Below, in pieces: positions 28,752 through 36,724 of a stretch of DNA of 37,967 nt (within the stretch, counting starts at the first letter, position 1; every line of letters starts with the position of its first letter). A program made the position numbers and the translations under genes. Under the pieces are notes generated by a model. The model did no database searches. It saw only the letters and a program-made list of their open reading frames with translations, and was not told the DNA's origin. This DNA is from Polaromonas sp. (lineage in GTDB: Bacteria; Pseudomonadota; Gammaproteobacteria; Burkholderiales; Burkholderiaceae_C): positions 1 through 37,967 of the forward strand of contig JAKFXR010000078.1 in the NCBI GenBank assembly GCA_021731285.1, given 5' to 3'.

Positions 28752-31196
28752 TCAACCACCCCATACTCGGTCAATCGCGGCCTTGATCTTGGCCTCCATG
28801 CGGCGAATCAATTCGCGGTTGGCGTTGACGAGGGCCTGCTCGGCTTCGATTTCGGCGACGATGGTGCGTTGGGTGGCGAGGTCGGGGAGCGGGATCATGA
28901 AACTTCGCAACGAACCCAGTGAAACCGTTTTTTGTGCCACACCAGTTGCAGATTTCTCGGCTTGTTGAAACGCCAAAGGTGATGACATAAAGAAATACAG
29001 GTACTTCGCGTCAACGGCTGGGGCTGGCCGAATTAATGCAATGTGTCGCTGAAAGCAAAAATCCTTATCTGTATCGACAAAAACCGGAATGCCAAATGAA
29101 CCCGTCACGGAATACAGGGTGTCATTCTTCTGCGGTCGTCGCATTGGGCCAAGTCGATCAAAGTAAGTTTGCGGGACGAAAAATGTCTTGGTGAAATCCA
29201 ACCTGTTGTCTTGGTTGATGTTGGAGATGGTGACGAATGGAACGCCTTCATCTGACTTGGGCGGCGCTTGGTGATCACCATCGCTGACGCATTCCGTGAT
29301 TTCAGACAAGCGCTTTTCTTCCCAGTCGGAGCTGACAATGATGTGTGGCTGATAGCTATCGAGCACCTGCCGGGCACCGTCGATAATTTTTTGGTAGCCC
29401 TCGATTTCGGCCACGATTTGATGTTGGACTTCGAGGGGTGGGAGGGGAATTTCAATTTCTTTGATCTGCTTTGCCGAGATATGCTTGACGGTCACTGCAT
29501 AAGTGCTGGCCTCGATTTCTTTGAGTTTTTCTGGCAACACTCTCGCCACATACTCCTTCAAGCAATCCTTGAATTGATGTAGCCGACAAACGCGCTGATT
29601 CAATAAAGCTGGGCCACCCTTCCAGATCACTGAATTGAACTCGCCATCCATGCCAACTAGCAGTTCGCCGTTTTGAACAACGTAACTCGCATCGTATTCA
29701 CCTTCGTATCGCGTAACGGTTCGGTTTGGCTTGATATCTCGGATACGAATAATGGGGAAGCCTTTTACCTCGCCAAAGGTATCTGACTTAAATGCAAAAC
29801 CTGACTGAATTTCTAACAAGTCACCCACTTTTCGATTTTCGTAGGAGCCAGTTTTGACGAGTGTTGCGACATACCGCTCGCCACTCAAATTGAATTCACC
29901 ACTTTCACCCAACCTGGCACGTGTCACCACCTGCGTCAGCGCGCCATCACTCTCAAATTTCTGCGCCGCCGTCATCCAGGCCCGCAGCAATCGCGTCGCC
30001 TCGGGCAAATGGCTGTCCACCACCGCCCGGCGTTGCGAGCCCAAATTAAATCCGTCGTTTAGCACCTTCACAAACAATACGCTGTCTAGCTGCTTGTGCA
30101 GGCGCTTATCCAGAAACAAAATGCTGGTCTTCACGCCGCTGTAGGGGTTGAACACGCCCGCAGGCAGGCTGACCACAGCCACCAGGGATGTGTCCACCAG
30201 CATCTTGCGCAGCGCCTTGTATGCGGTGCCGCTCTGGAAAATAATGCCTTCGGGCACGACGATGGCAGCGCGGCCGGTGGCCGTCAAATGCTCGGCCATG
30301 TAGTTCACGAACAGCACTTCGCTACGGGTGGCTTGCACGCTGAAGCGCTTGTGCGGCTTGATGCCGCCCCTGGGTGACATAAAGGGCGGATTGGCCAGAA
30401 TCACGTCGGCCACCTCGTTCCACTTTTCATCACTTGTTAACGTGTCGTACTCTTCGATGCGCGGATCGGTGAAGCCGTGCAGATACAAATTCACCAAGCT
30501 CAGTCGCACCATATCGGGTGAAATGTCGTACCCGTGAATGCTGGCCGCCAGCCGGGCACGTTCATCCGGCGTAAGCTTGCTGCTCCCGTTCGCGCGCTGA
30601 TTCGCTTTCAGAATGTGCTTCCACGCCGAAATGAGGAACCCTGCGGTACCGCAAGCAGGGTCAAGGATTGTTTCGTTTTTCTTTGGGTCCAGCACCTCGA
30701 CCATGAAGTCGATGATGTGGCGCGGCGTGCGAAATTGCCCAGCATCACCCTGGCTTCCCAAAACACTCAACAAGTACTCAAACGCATCACCGAGTCGCTC
30801 GGAATGGTCGTAGGTGAAGTAGTTGATCTCCTTGAGAAAGCTTTTGAGCGTTTCCGGGTCACGATACGGCAGGTAAGCGTTTTTGAAGATGTCCCGAAAA
30901 AGCGGCGGCACGCCGGGGTTTTCGTTCATTTTCTGCAGTGCTTCGCTGTAAACCCCTAACACCTCATGTCCACCCATGCTGGGCGACAACAGCTTGGCCC
31001 AGCCAAAGCGAGCGTACTCACCGGTAAAGAAACTGCGCTTGCCTCCCAGCTCTTCTGCCTCGGCGTCCATATCGTCCATGAACTTGTAGATAAGCGCAAT
31101 GGTGATTTGCTCCACCTGGGACTTGGGGTCTGGCACCTTGCCGACGAGGATGTTCCTGCAGTCGTCTATTTTCTTTTTGGTCTGTGCGTCGAGCAT
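28752..31196 (-). CDS. Fused type I restriction-modification protein: HsdM methyltransferase plus HsdS specificity domains
   Basis: 814 residues. Residues 1-450 are an N6-adenine methyltransferase of HsdM type: an N-terminal helical domain (KSQVEQITIALIYKFMDDMD), motif I DPACGTAGFL (179-188) and motif IV NPPF (269-272). Residues 456-585 form a first target-recognition domain (KVGDLLEIQSGFAF onward), then a conserved helix (PLPPLEVQHQIVAEIEGYQK). Residues 621-770 form a second target-recognition domain (WEEKRLSEITECVSDGDHQ) and a closing helix (PLPDLATQRTIVAEIEAE) to the end. A single chain thus carries both catalytic and full bipartite recognition parts, normally two proteins. It lies 51 bp after hsdR. 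Confidence 0.93.
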   Translation of the reverse strand: MLDAQTKKKIDDCRNILVGKVPDPKSQVEQITIALIYKFMDDMDAEAEELGGKRSFFTGEYARFGWAKLLSPSMGGHEVLGVYSEALQKMNENPGVPPLFRDIFKNAYLPYRDPETLKSFLKEINYFTYDHSERLGDAFEYLLSVLGSQGDAGQFRTPRHIIDFMVEVLDPKKNETILDPACGTAGFLISAWKHILKANQRANGSSKLTPDERARLAASIHGYDISPDMVRLSLVNLYLHGFTDPRIEEYDTLTSDEKWNEVADVILANPPFMSPRGGIKPHKRFSVQATRSEVLFVNYMAEHLTATGRAAIVVPEGIIFQSGTAYKALRKMLVDTSLVAVVSLPAGVFNPYSGVKTSILFLDKRLHKQLDSVLFVKVLNDGFNLGSQRRAVVDSHLPEATRLLRAWMTAAQKFESDGALTQVVTRARLGESGEFNLSGERYVATLVKTGSYENRKVGDLLEIQSGFAFKSDTFGEVKGFPIIRIRDIKPNRTVTRYEGEYDASYVVQNGELLVGMDGEFNSVIWKGGPALLNQRVCRLHQFKDCLKEYVARVLPEKLKEIEASTYAVTVKHISAKQIKEIEIPLPPLEVQHQIVAEIEGYQKIIDGARQVLDSYQPHIIVSSDWEEKRLSEITECVSDGDHQAPPKSDEGVPFVTISNINQDNRLDFTKTFFVPQTYFDRLGPMRRPQKNDTLYSVTGSFGIPVFVDTDKDFCFQRHIALIRPAPAVDAKYLYFFMSSPLAFQQAEKSATGVAQKTVSLGSLRSFMIPLPDLATQRTIVAEIEAEQALVNANRELIRRMEAKIKAAIDRVWGG

Positions 31197-31213
31197 TTAA
31201 GTTTCTGTTCGGC

Positions 31214-31251
31214 GTAGCACTTCTGGCTACATTCGTAGCCATTTTTGCTAC
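31214..31251. promoter_or_regulatory. Nested palindrome between hsdR and hsdMS
   Basis: An inner stem TGGCTAC-ATTC-GTAGCCA (31224-31241) sits inside an outer stem GTAGCA (31214-31219) and TGCTAC (31246-31251), with symmetric 4-base internal loops. It covers nearly all of the 51-bp gap plus the hsdR stop codon, and ends 18 bp upstream of the hsdMS ATG. It could slow translation or decay, or act as a binding site for a control protein. Confidence 0.65.
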
Positions 31252-33830
31252 ATGAATTGATTGAGGGGTACGTAATCTTTCACGTACTCGGGAATGCGGG
31301 TGCGCCATATCGGAGGCACAGCCTTAAAGTCGCTCATGCCAAAAGCGGGGTAAACATTGAGCGCTGTCAGCCGTTGGGTTTCAATAATGTCGCGCAGGTT
31401 GTGGTCGGTTACATAGGCTTTGAAGTAGTACTTCATCGCCACAATGGCGGTAGCTGCCGAGTCAGCGCTAAAGCCAGTGGCATTTTGTTGGTCGAGCAGG
31501 AATTTCTCAAACTCTTCTTCAAGCAGCTCGTCTTTGCTCTTAAACCCCGGAATCAGGCCAAAGGCCTTTTCAAGAATCTCGCGCAGACCCAACCGGCGGT
31601 CTACACCAGCGGCGCGGCGCAGCTTGTCCAAGTTGAAGTATTCGTTGGGCTTGTCAAACAGCTCGCTGGTGATGTAGTCAATCGCCTGGTCCCACTGGGC
31701 GTCACCCACCTGTTTGGCAATGATGGGGTCGGCTTTGACCACGTCTTCAAATTTCTCAAAAAACATGCGGTCGACCTTCATGCCCTGAAAGCCGACCTGC
31801 TGCTCCGCGTGGCTTGCGATCGCATCTTCGCCGGTGTGCTGGTAGGCGCCGCTTTCGGGCTCGTCCATGCCCGGCCCAGGCTTGGCACCAGGCTCCCCAC
31901 CTTCGGGCAGACCTGCTCTTGGACGAGGAAGTTTGAGCACTTCGTCGTAGTTAAACTTTTTTTCAAAGTATTCGCAGGTCGCAAAGAAGTCGAATAGCTT
32001 GTAGGCGACCTTATGTGGCTGAGTCACCTGAACTCTCAGGTTTTCATCCTGCAACTCATCACGGAAGTCATGTTTGCGGGTACCCCGCCCTTTGATCTGC
32101 ACAAAGTCCGACGGCGAGAACACTGGACGCATCAGCGCAAGATTCAACAAATCGGGGCAGTCATAGCCGGTGGTCATCATGCCCACGGTCACGCACACAC
32201 GTGCCTTGCTGGTTTTATAGGTTGGCAGCACGTTGGCAGAGCCCAACAGGTTGTTGTTGGTGAAGTTGATAGTGAACTGCTGCGCCTCAGGGATGAGCGA
32301 AGTCACTTGAACTGCAAAGTCTGACTGGTAAAGGCCTGGGAGCTGCTTGTCGGCCAGGTCATTCAATATCTGTGTGAGCTTGGCGGCATGGTTCTGACTG
32401 ACAGCGAACACAATGGTTTTGCCAAACTCGTTGCTGATCGGGTCACGCAAACCATGAGCCATCAGGGTTTCACAAAACAGCTCATTGGTCGCTTTTGAGA
32501 AAAACTTTTTCTCAAAACTGCGCTGCTTGAACCGCTGCTCGCTGGTTTTTTCACCTTCAGACGCCTCATTAATAAGGACTGCCGCATAACCCGTATCGGA
32601 AAGCAACTGGGTAGTGACTTCGGTTCGCGCATCGACGACCAGCGGGTTTATTAAAAAACCTTCTTTGACGCCATCGAGCAGCGAATAGCGATAGGTGGGC
32701 TCGCCAGTTTCACAACCAAAAGTGCGATATGTATCCAGTAATAGGCGGCGCTCCTGCTCTCGTGGATCGCGGGTTGTAGGTTTGGCCGTATTGAACTTCT
32801 TGAGGTAGTCCTTGGGTGTGGCAGTCAGGCCCAGCTTGTAGCCAACAAAATACTCGAATACGGCGCGGGCATTTCCGCCAATGGAACGATGGGCCTCATC
32901 GGAAATCACCAGATCAAAGTCCGACGGTGAAAACACGCTTTGGTATTTATTGTTGAACAACAGCGACTGCACGGTAGTGACCACAATCTCCGCATTGCGC
33001 CAGTCGTCGCGCGTCTCTTTGTAAATGGCAGACTTGTAGTCGTTCTTAAGCAGGGCGGTAAAGGCCTTGTTGGCCTGGTCTTCCAATTCCAACCGATCCA
33101 CCAAAAACAGCACCCGGCGAGCGTTTCCGGTACGGAGAAACAGTTTGATAACAGCAGCAGAAGTCAGTGTTTTTCCCGTGCCCGTTGCCATTTCAAACAG
33201 GAAACGTGTTTTGCCTTCCTTAACCGCAGTCTGAATCGCATGCGCTGCACGCTGCTGGTAATGACGCAAAAAACGCAGACGATTCTTTTTTACGAATAAG
33301 GAGTGCTCCTCCGAATTTTTCCAGCCTGCCTCGGTATCGTAGGTTGGCATCTGGGTGCGAGCGATGTAGTCGAGCGGAATCTCTTCTGCGATCAGCCGTG
33401 CGGGGTCTGCATGGAAACGGGCGTAGCCCTTAATGGAATTGGGCGCGGGGAATTTCGTAATGACATGCGGATTGCCATGCTCCAGATCCCACATGTAATG
33501 CAGGTTGCCGTTCGACAAAATCACGAAGCGACAGTTGAGCGATTTGGCGTACTTGCGGGCCTGCTCTTTACCAATCAGCGGATTCTTGTCTTCAGCCTTG
33601 GCCTCCAACACCAACAGCGGAAAGCCCTGGTCATCCAGCAGGAGAAAGTCAATGAAACCTTTGCTGGTCGTTTCAAAGTCATTACCCATTGCATCGACTT
33701 GCGCATGCGTGAGTTTGACGTTGGGCTCGAGCGCAATATTGGCTTTACCGTCCCCGCTGTCGAAGAAGCGCCAGTCAGCAACTTCAAGCAGCTTGTTGAT
33801 TTTGATACGGGCTTGAGCTTCCTTAGACAT
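31248..33830 (-). CDS. hsdR: Type I restriction endonuclease subunit HsdR
   Basis: 860 residues from the ATG at 33830. The N-terminal PD-(D/E)XK nuclease has Asp61 (GFIDFLLLD) and Glu76/Lys78 (LVLEAKAED). The superfamily 2 translocase has Walker A MATGTGKT (214-221), DEAH (311-314), LTATP (335-339) and the late motif QIKGRGTR (578-585). The C-terminal part is of EcoEI-R type. It cuts unmethylated DNA after ATP-driven translocation, working with the fused M-S protein. The start has no good ribosome site; the leader ORF stops 4 bp upstream, so translational coupling is likely. Upstream extension to 33884 reads into that leader in another frame and is rejected. Confidence 0.94.
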   Translation of the reverse strand: MSKEAQARIKINKLLEVADWRFFDSGDGKANIALEPNVKLTHAQVDAMGNDFETTSKGFIDFLLLDDQGFPLLVLEAKAEDKNPLIGKEQARKYAKSLNCRFVILSNGNLHYMWDLEHGNPHVITKFPAPNSIKGYARFHADPARLIAEEIPLDYIARTQMPTYDTEAGWKNSEEHSLFVKKNRLRFLRHYQQRAAHAIQTAVKEGKTRFLFEMATGTGKTLTSAAVIKLFLRTGNARRVLFLVDRLELEDQANKAFTALLKNDYKSAIYKETRDDWRNAEIVVTTVQSLLFNNKYQSVFSPSDFDLVISDEAHRSIGGNARAVFEYFVGYKLGLTATPKDYLKKFNTAKPTTRDPREQERRLLLDTYRTFGCETGEPTYRYSLLDGVKEGFLINPLVVDARTEVTTQLLSDTGYAAVLINEASEGEKTSEQRFKQRSFEKKFFSKATNELFCETLMAHGLRDPISNEFGKTIVFAVSQNHAAKLTQILNDLADKQLPGLYQSDFAVQVTSLIPEAQQFTINFTNNNLLGSANVLPTYKTSKARVCVTVGMMTTGYDCPDLLNLALMRPVFSPSDFVQIKGRGTRKHDFRDELQDENLRVQVTQPHKVAYKLFDFFATCEYFEKKFNYDEVLKLPRPRAGLPEGGEPGAKPGPGMDEPESGAYQHTGEDAIASHAEQQVGFQGMKVDRMFFEKFEDVVKADPIIAKQVGDAQWDQAIDYITSELFDKPNEYFNLDKLRRAAGVDRRLGLREILEKAFGLIPGFKSKDELLEEEFEKFLLDQQNATGFSADSAATAIVAMKYYFKAYVTDHNLRDIIETQRLTALNVYPAFGMSDFKAVPPIWRTRIPEYVKDYVPLNQFM

Positions 33831-33834
33831 TGCG

Positions 33835-33969
33835 CTATAAGTTTTCGATAAGCAAGGAAGCCAGTTCAGGAGCCGCGGGAGCACTTGCTGCGGACGCGCC
33901 TGACGTAAAAGTTGCCGTTGCCCGCACTAGCTTGTTCATCCCGACTCTGGCTTTTTGCTCTGGCGTCAT
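33835..33969 (-). CDS. Small leader ORF (44 residues) coupled to hsdR
   Basis: ATG at 33969 has GGAG 5 bases upstream within GGGAGAGGAC, the only good ribosome site before hsdR. The peptide begins MTPEQKARVGMNKLVRA, continues as an Ala/Ser-rich stretch and ends LASLLIENL. Its stop TAG is 4 bp before the hsdR ATG. Its first 15 residues align with the first 15 of HsdR (MSKEAQARIKINKLL), with 8 identities by eye, as if the start of hsdR had been duplicated or re-initiated. It could be a leader peptide that sets HsdR level, a small protein in its own right, or a decayed 5' end. Reality as a protein is not proven. Confidence 0.6.
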   Translation of the reverse strand: MTPEQKARVGMNKLVRATATFTSGASAASAPAAPELASLLIENL

Positions 33970-34040
33970 GTCCTCTCCCTTGCACGCAATTCTAGGGGCC
34001 AGCACCCTTTGGCGGGAGGTGCCGGTGAAATCGGCTGCCT

Positions 34041-34085
34041 GCCCTTTGGGGGCGGAAGTAGTTCGCTACTACTTTTATAGCAAAA
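34041..34085. repeat. Divergent copy of the CCCTTT/GCTA intergenic repeat
   Basis: GCCCTTTGGGGGCGGAAGTA is followed by the hairpin AGTAG-TTCG-CTACT (34057-34070) and then TATAGCAAAA. The order of elements matches the repeats at 13288 and 36668. It lies in the 181-bp gap between the leader ORF start and the GST stop, at the upstream edge of the restriction-modification island. Confidence 0.5.
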
Positions 34086-34087
34086 GG

Positions 34088-34133
34088 AAATTGGCCGTAT
34101 AAATCCGAGATTCGTGAAATCTACGGCCAATTT
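34088..34133 (-). terminator. 12-bp inverted repeat downstream of the GST gene
   Basis: AAATTGGCCGTA (34088-34099) and TACGGCCAATTT (34122-34133) are perfect inverted copies with a 22-base spacer. On the minus strand the repeat begins 17 bp after the GST stop and is followed by CCTTTTG, so it may terminate GST transcription before the hsd operon. The long spacer and weak T tract leave room for another role, such as an operator for the hsd promoter. Confidence 0.5.
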
Positions 34134-34150
34134 AACCAGTCAGCTGCTCT

Positions 34151-34789
34151 TTACACCCCACGCTTCAGAACCACCGCAAATCCCCGCCCCACCGCAGGCC
34201 GCGCCATCATCACCCCATACCAGCGCTGCACATTCGGGAAATCCGCCAGGTCCACCTTGTGCTTCTCATGCCGCCAGGCCCAGCCGATGATGGCGAAGTC
34301 GGCGATTGAAATTTCTTCACCCGCAAAAAAGGTGTTGCCGGCCAGGCGGCGGTCCATCACGCCGTAGAGACGGCGGGTCTCGGCCAGGTAGCGCTCTGCG
34401 CCGTAGCGTTTGTCGGCCTCGTTGCTCAGGCCCAGAAAGTGGTGGGCCTGGCCGGGCATGGGGCCGAAGCCGCCCATCTGGAACATCAGCCACTCGAGCA
34501 CCGGCACGCGGGCGCGTGGGTCTGTGGGCAAAAACTTGCCGGTCTTTTCTGCCAGGTAGATGAGGATGGCGCCTGACTCGAACACGCTGATCGGCTGGCC
34601 GCCCGGGCCGTCGGGGTCAATGATGGCGGGGATGCGGTTGTTGGGGCTGATTTTTAGAAACGCCGGGTCAAACTGCTCGCCCTTGCCGATGTCGACCACT
34701 TTCACTTCATAGGGCAGGCCCATTTCTTCCAGCGCGACGCTGATTTTGCGGCCGTTGGGGGTGTCGAAGGTGTGGAGCTGGATGGTCAT
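34151..34789 (-). CDS. Glutathione S-transferase family protein
   Basis: 212 residues from the ATG at 34789; the longer open frame upstream is a shadow of the divergent ABC gene. The N-terminal thioredoxin-like domain contains TPNGRKISVALEEMGLPYEV and NRIPAIIDPDGP, with FESGAILIYLAE, the glutathione-contacting Glu-Ser pair. The C-terminal helical domain has ISIADFAIIGWAW. The pattern is that of the YfcG/YghU/Ure2-like group, which reduces disulfides or conjugates electrophiles. It is divergent from the osmoprotectant-type gene and is not clearly linked to either neighbour. Confidence 0.92.
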   Translation of the reverse strand: MTIQLHTFDTPNGRKISVALEEMGLPYEVKVVDIGKGEQFDPAFLKISPNNRIPAIIDPDGPGGQPISVFESGAILIYLAEKTGKFLPTDPRARVPVLEWLMFQMGGFGPMPGQAHHFLGLSNEADKRYGAERYLAETRRLYGVMDRRLAGNTFFAGEEISIADFAIIGWAWRHEKHKVDLADFPNVQRWYGVMMARPAVGRGFAVVLKRGV

Positions 34790-34846
34790 GCTTGCTTGTG
34801 GTGTTAAGGGGACGGTGCAGTCTGCCATAGACGGTGGTAATTCGCT

Positions 34847-34876
34847 GCATGGATCCCGGATCGAGTCCGGGATGAC
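34847..34876. repeat. REP-like palindromic repeat near the GST/ProXW divergent promoter
   Basis: ATCCCGGA-TCGAG-TCCGGGAT is a perfect 8-bp stem (34853-34873), flanked by CATGG on the left and GACA on the right, in reverse orientation to the copy at 2181. It lies between the two divergent start codons, 61 bp upstream of the ABC gene. Confidence 0.75.
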
Positions 34877-34936
34877 AGAGGCAAGAGGGATGACGGGCAC
34901 TTGCCGCTCCCTGGCAGCCAAAGCGATACTCAGCCC

Positions 34937-36451
34937 ATGACCCGCTTCCCCGCTTTTTGCCTGGCCCTGGTGCTGGCTGCCTTTGCCGCCCTGGCCATGG
35001 CCGCGCCTGCGGGCAAGGACACCTTGCGCATAGGCTCCAAGCGCTTCACCGAGTCTTACATCCTGGCGCAGGTGCTGGCGCAAACGGCTGCGCCGCACAT
35101 GCCTGCCCCGCCTGCGGTGCTGCAGGGCCTGGGCAACACGGCGATTGTTTATGAGGCGCTGCGCTCGGGCAGCATTGATGTGTACCCGGAATACGTGGGC
35201 ACCATCAGCCTGGAGATTCTTAAAAGCCCTGCCCCACTGCCCATGGAGGCGATGAGTGCCGCGCTGGCGCCGCTGGGCCTGGGAGTGGCGGTGCCGCTGG
35301 GGTTTAACGATGGTTATGCGCTGGCCATGCGGGAAGACAAGGCAGCGCAACTGGGCATTCAGACCCTGAGCGACCTGGCCAAACATCCGAAGCTCAAGCT
35401 GGGTTTGTCGAACGAATTTATTGGCCGTGCCGATGGCTGGCGTGGGCTGGCGCAGCGTTATGGTGCGCCGCAAATACCGGTGGCGCTGGACCACGGCCTG
35501 GCTTATGACGCGGTGGCGCAAGGCCAGGTGGATGTGATGGACATTTACACCACCGACGCCAAGATCGCCCACCTGGGCCTGCGTGTGCTGAAGGACGACA
35601 AGGCGTACTTTCCGCGTTATGACGCGGTGCTGCTGTACCGGCTGGATGTGCCTCAGCGCTTTCCCCAAGCCTGGGCTGCGCTGCAAAAGTTAAAGGGCAG
35701 CATTGACGAAAACGCGATGATTGCGATGAATGCGCGGGCCGAGCTGCAGGGCGTGGCGTTTGATGTGATTGCGCGCGACCATCTGGCCGGCAAGGCAAAC
35801 ACGACGGGCGCCGACGCCGGTAGCCGCGGCTTGTGGGCCAAGCTCTTCGGCCCTGACCTGGCGCGCCTCACGCTGCAGCACCTGACTTTGGTGGCAGTGT
35901 CCGTGGGCTTGGCGGCCTTGATAGGCATACCGCTGGCGGTGTGGGTGTTTCCGCACGCGGGTGTGCGGGCCGTGGTGCTGGGCGCGACCGGGCTGCTGCA
36001 AACCGTGCCATCGCTGGCTTTGCTGGCGATGTTGATCTCTGTGCTGGGTGCGATTGGCACGCTGCCTGCGCTGATGGCCCTGATGCTTTACGCGCTGCTG
36101 CCCATCATGCGCAACACAGTGGCGGGCTTGAGCGAAGTCTCCAGCGGCTTGCGCATGGCGGGCCAGGCGCTGGGCATGACGGCCAGCCAGCGCATGCGCC
36201 ACATTGAACTGCCGCTGGCATTGCCGACCATGCTGGCCGGCATACGCACCGCCACCTCGATTGCAATTGGCACGGCCACGATTGCAGCCTTTATTGGCGC
36301 GGGCGGTTATGGCGAGCGCATCGTCACCGGCCTGGCGCTCAACGACGGCGCCTTGCTGCTGGCGGGCGCCCTGCCCGCCACGCTGCTTGCGCTGCTGAGC
36401 GAAGCGGTGTTTGAAGTGCTGGAGCGCAGCCTGCGCAGGCGCAGGGTCTGA
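34937..36451 (+). CDS. Osmoprotectant-type ABC transporter fusion: substrate-binding domain plus permease domain
   Basis: 504 residues from the ATG at 34937. A signal peptide (FCLALVLAAFAALAMAAPA) is followed by an OpuAC/ProX-like binding domain (about 25-285): DTLRIGSKRFTESYILAQVL, GSIDVYPEYVGTISLEIL and VMDIYTTDAKIAHLGL. Then comes a ProW/OpuCB-like permease (about 305-500) with several membrane segments and the EAA-like loop MAGQALGMTASQRMRHIELP. Binding protein and channel are thus one chain. No ATP-binding subunit is seen on either side within the window. It probably imports betaine, choline or a related quaternary amine; the aromatic cage residues were not mapped. Confidence 0.9.
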   Translation: MTRFPAFCLALVLAAFAALAMAAPAGKDTLRIGSKRFTESYILAQVLAQTAAPHMPAPPAVLQGLGNTAIVYEALRSGSIDVYPEYVGTISLEILKSPAPLPMEAMSAALAPLGLGVAVPLGFNDGYALAMREDKAAQLGIQTLSDLAKHPKLKLGLSNEFIGRADGWRGLAQRYGAPQIPVALDHGLAYDAVAQGQVDVMDIYTTDAKIAHLGLRVLKDDKAYFPRYDAVLLYRLDVPQRFPQAWAALQKLKGSIDENAMIAMNARAELQGVAFDVIARDHLAGKANTTGADAGSRGLWAKLFGPDLARLTLQHLTLVAVSVGLAALIGIPLAVWVFPHAGVRAVVLGATGLLQTVPSLALLAMLISVLGAIGTLPALMALMLYALLPIMRNTVAGLSEVSSGLRMAGQALGMTASQRMRHIELPLALPTMLAGIRTATSIAIGTATIAAFIGAGGYGERIVTGLALNDGALLLAGALPATLLALLSEAVFEVLERSLRRRRV

Positions 36452-36480
36452 GGCTGGGAGCAGGGCCGAGTGAAGGCGGG

Positions 36481-36510
36481 GATGGATCCCGGATCGAGTC
36501 CGGGATGACA
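36481..36510. repeat. REP-like palindromic repeat after the ProXW gene
   Basis: ATCCCGGA-TCGAG-TCCGGGAT (36486-36506) has the same stem and loop as the copy at 34853. It is 30 bp after the stop codon and is followed by GACAAACC. With the next copy it forms an inverted pair, a common layout for REP sequences. Confidence 0.75.
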
Positions 36511-36560
36511 AACCAAAGCGGGGATGGCAAACCAAACCAGGATGACAACCCCTCCCCGCT

Positions 36561-36588
36561 TGTCATTCCGGGCTTGACCGGGAATCCA
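36561..36588. repeat. REP-like palindromic repeat, imperfect copy
   Basis: TGTCATTCCGGGCTTGACCG with GGAATCC matches the copy at 2181 in the same orientation but with one base less in the right arm. The segment between 36511 and 36660 otherwise holds fragments of GATGACAA and no gene. Confidence 0.6.
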
Positions 36589-36667
36589 AGCTGGCGGGCC
36601 GGGGGCGGGGATGACAACAACCCGGATGACAATCTCAAGCCGGTTCATGGAATAAAAAGCGGCTCCT

Positions 36668-36709
36668 GCCCTTTAGTGACGGGAATAGTTTGCTACTAAA
36701 TATGTAGCA
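36668..36709. repeat. CCCTTTAGTGACGGG/TGCTAC intergenic repeat
   Basis: GCCCTTTAGTGACGGGAATA then GTT and the hairpin TGCTAC-TAAATAT-GTAGCA (36691-36709). The first 26 bases are identical to the block at 13288 except for one base (A for G), although the hairpin loops differ. It lies just after the TRAP binding-protein stop in a convergent gap, where it could terminate. Confidence 0.7.
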
Positions 36710-36724
36710 TATTTAAACCCACTC

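Noticed and set aside
28752..31196. Possibility that the methyltransferase is a type IIG enzyme
   Set aside because: No nuclease motif precedes the methyltransferase domain, and a separate HsdR with translocase motifs is encoded next to it, so a type I assignment fits better.
34790..35686. N-terminal extension of the GST frame to 35686
   Set aside because: The extra 299 codons are antisense to the ProX domain; the GST begins normally at MTIQLHTFDTPNG.
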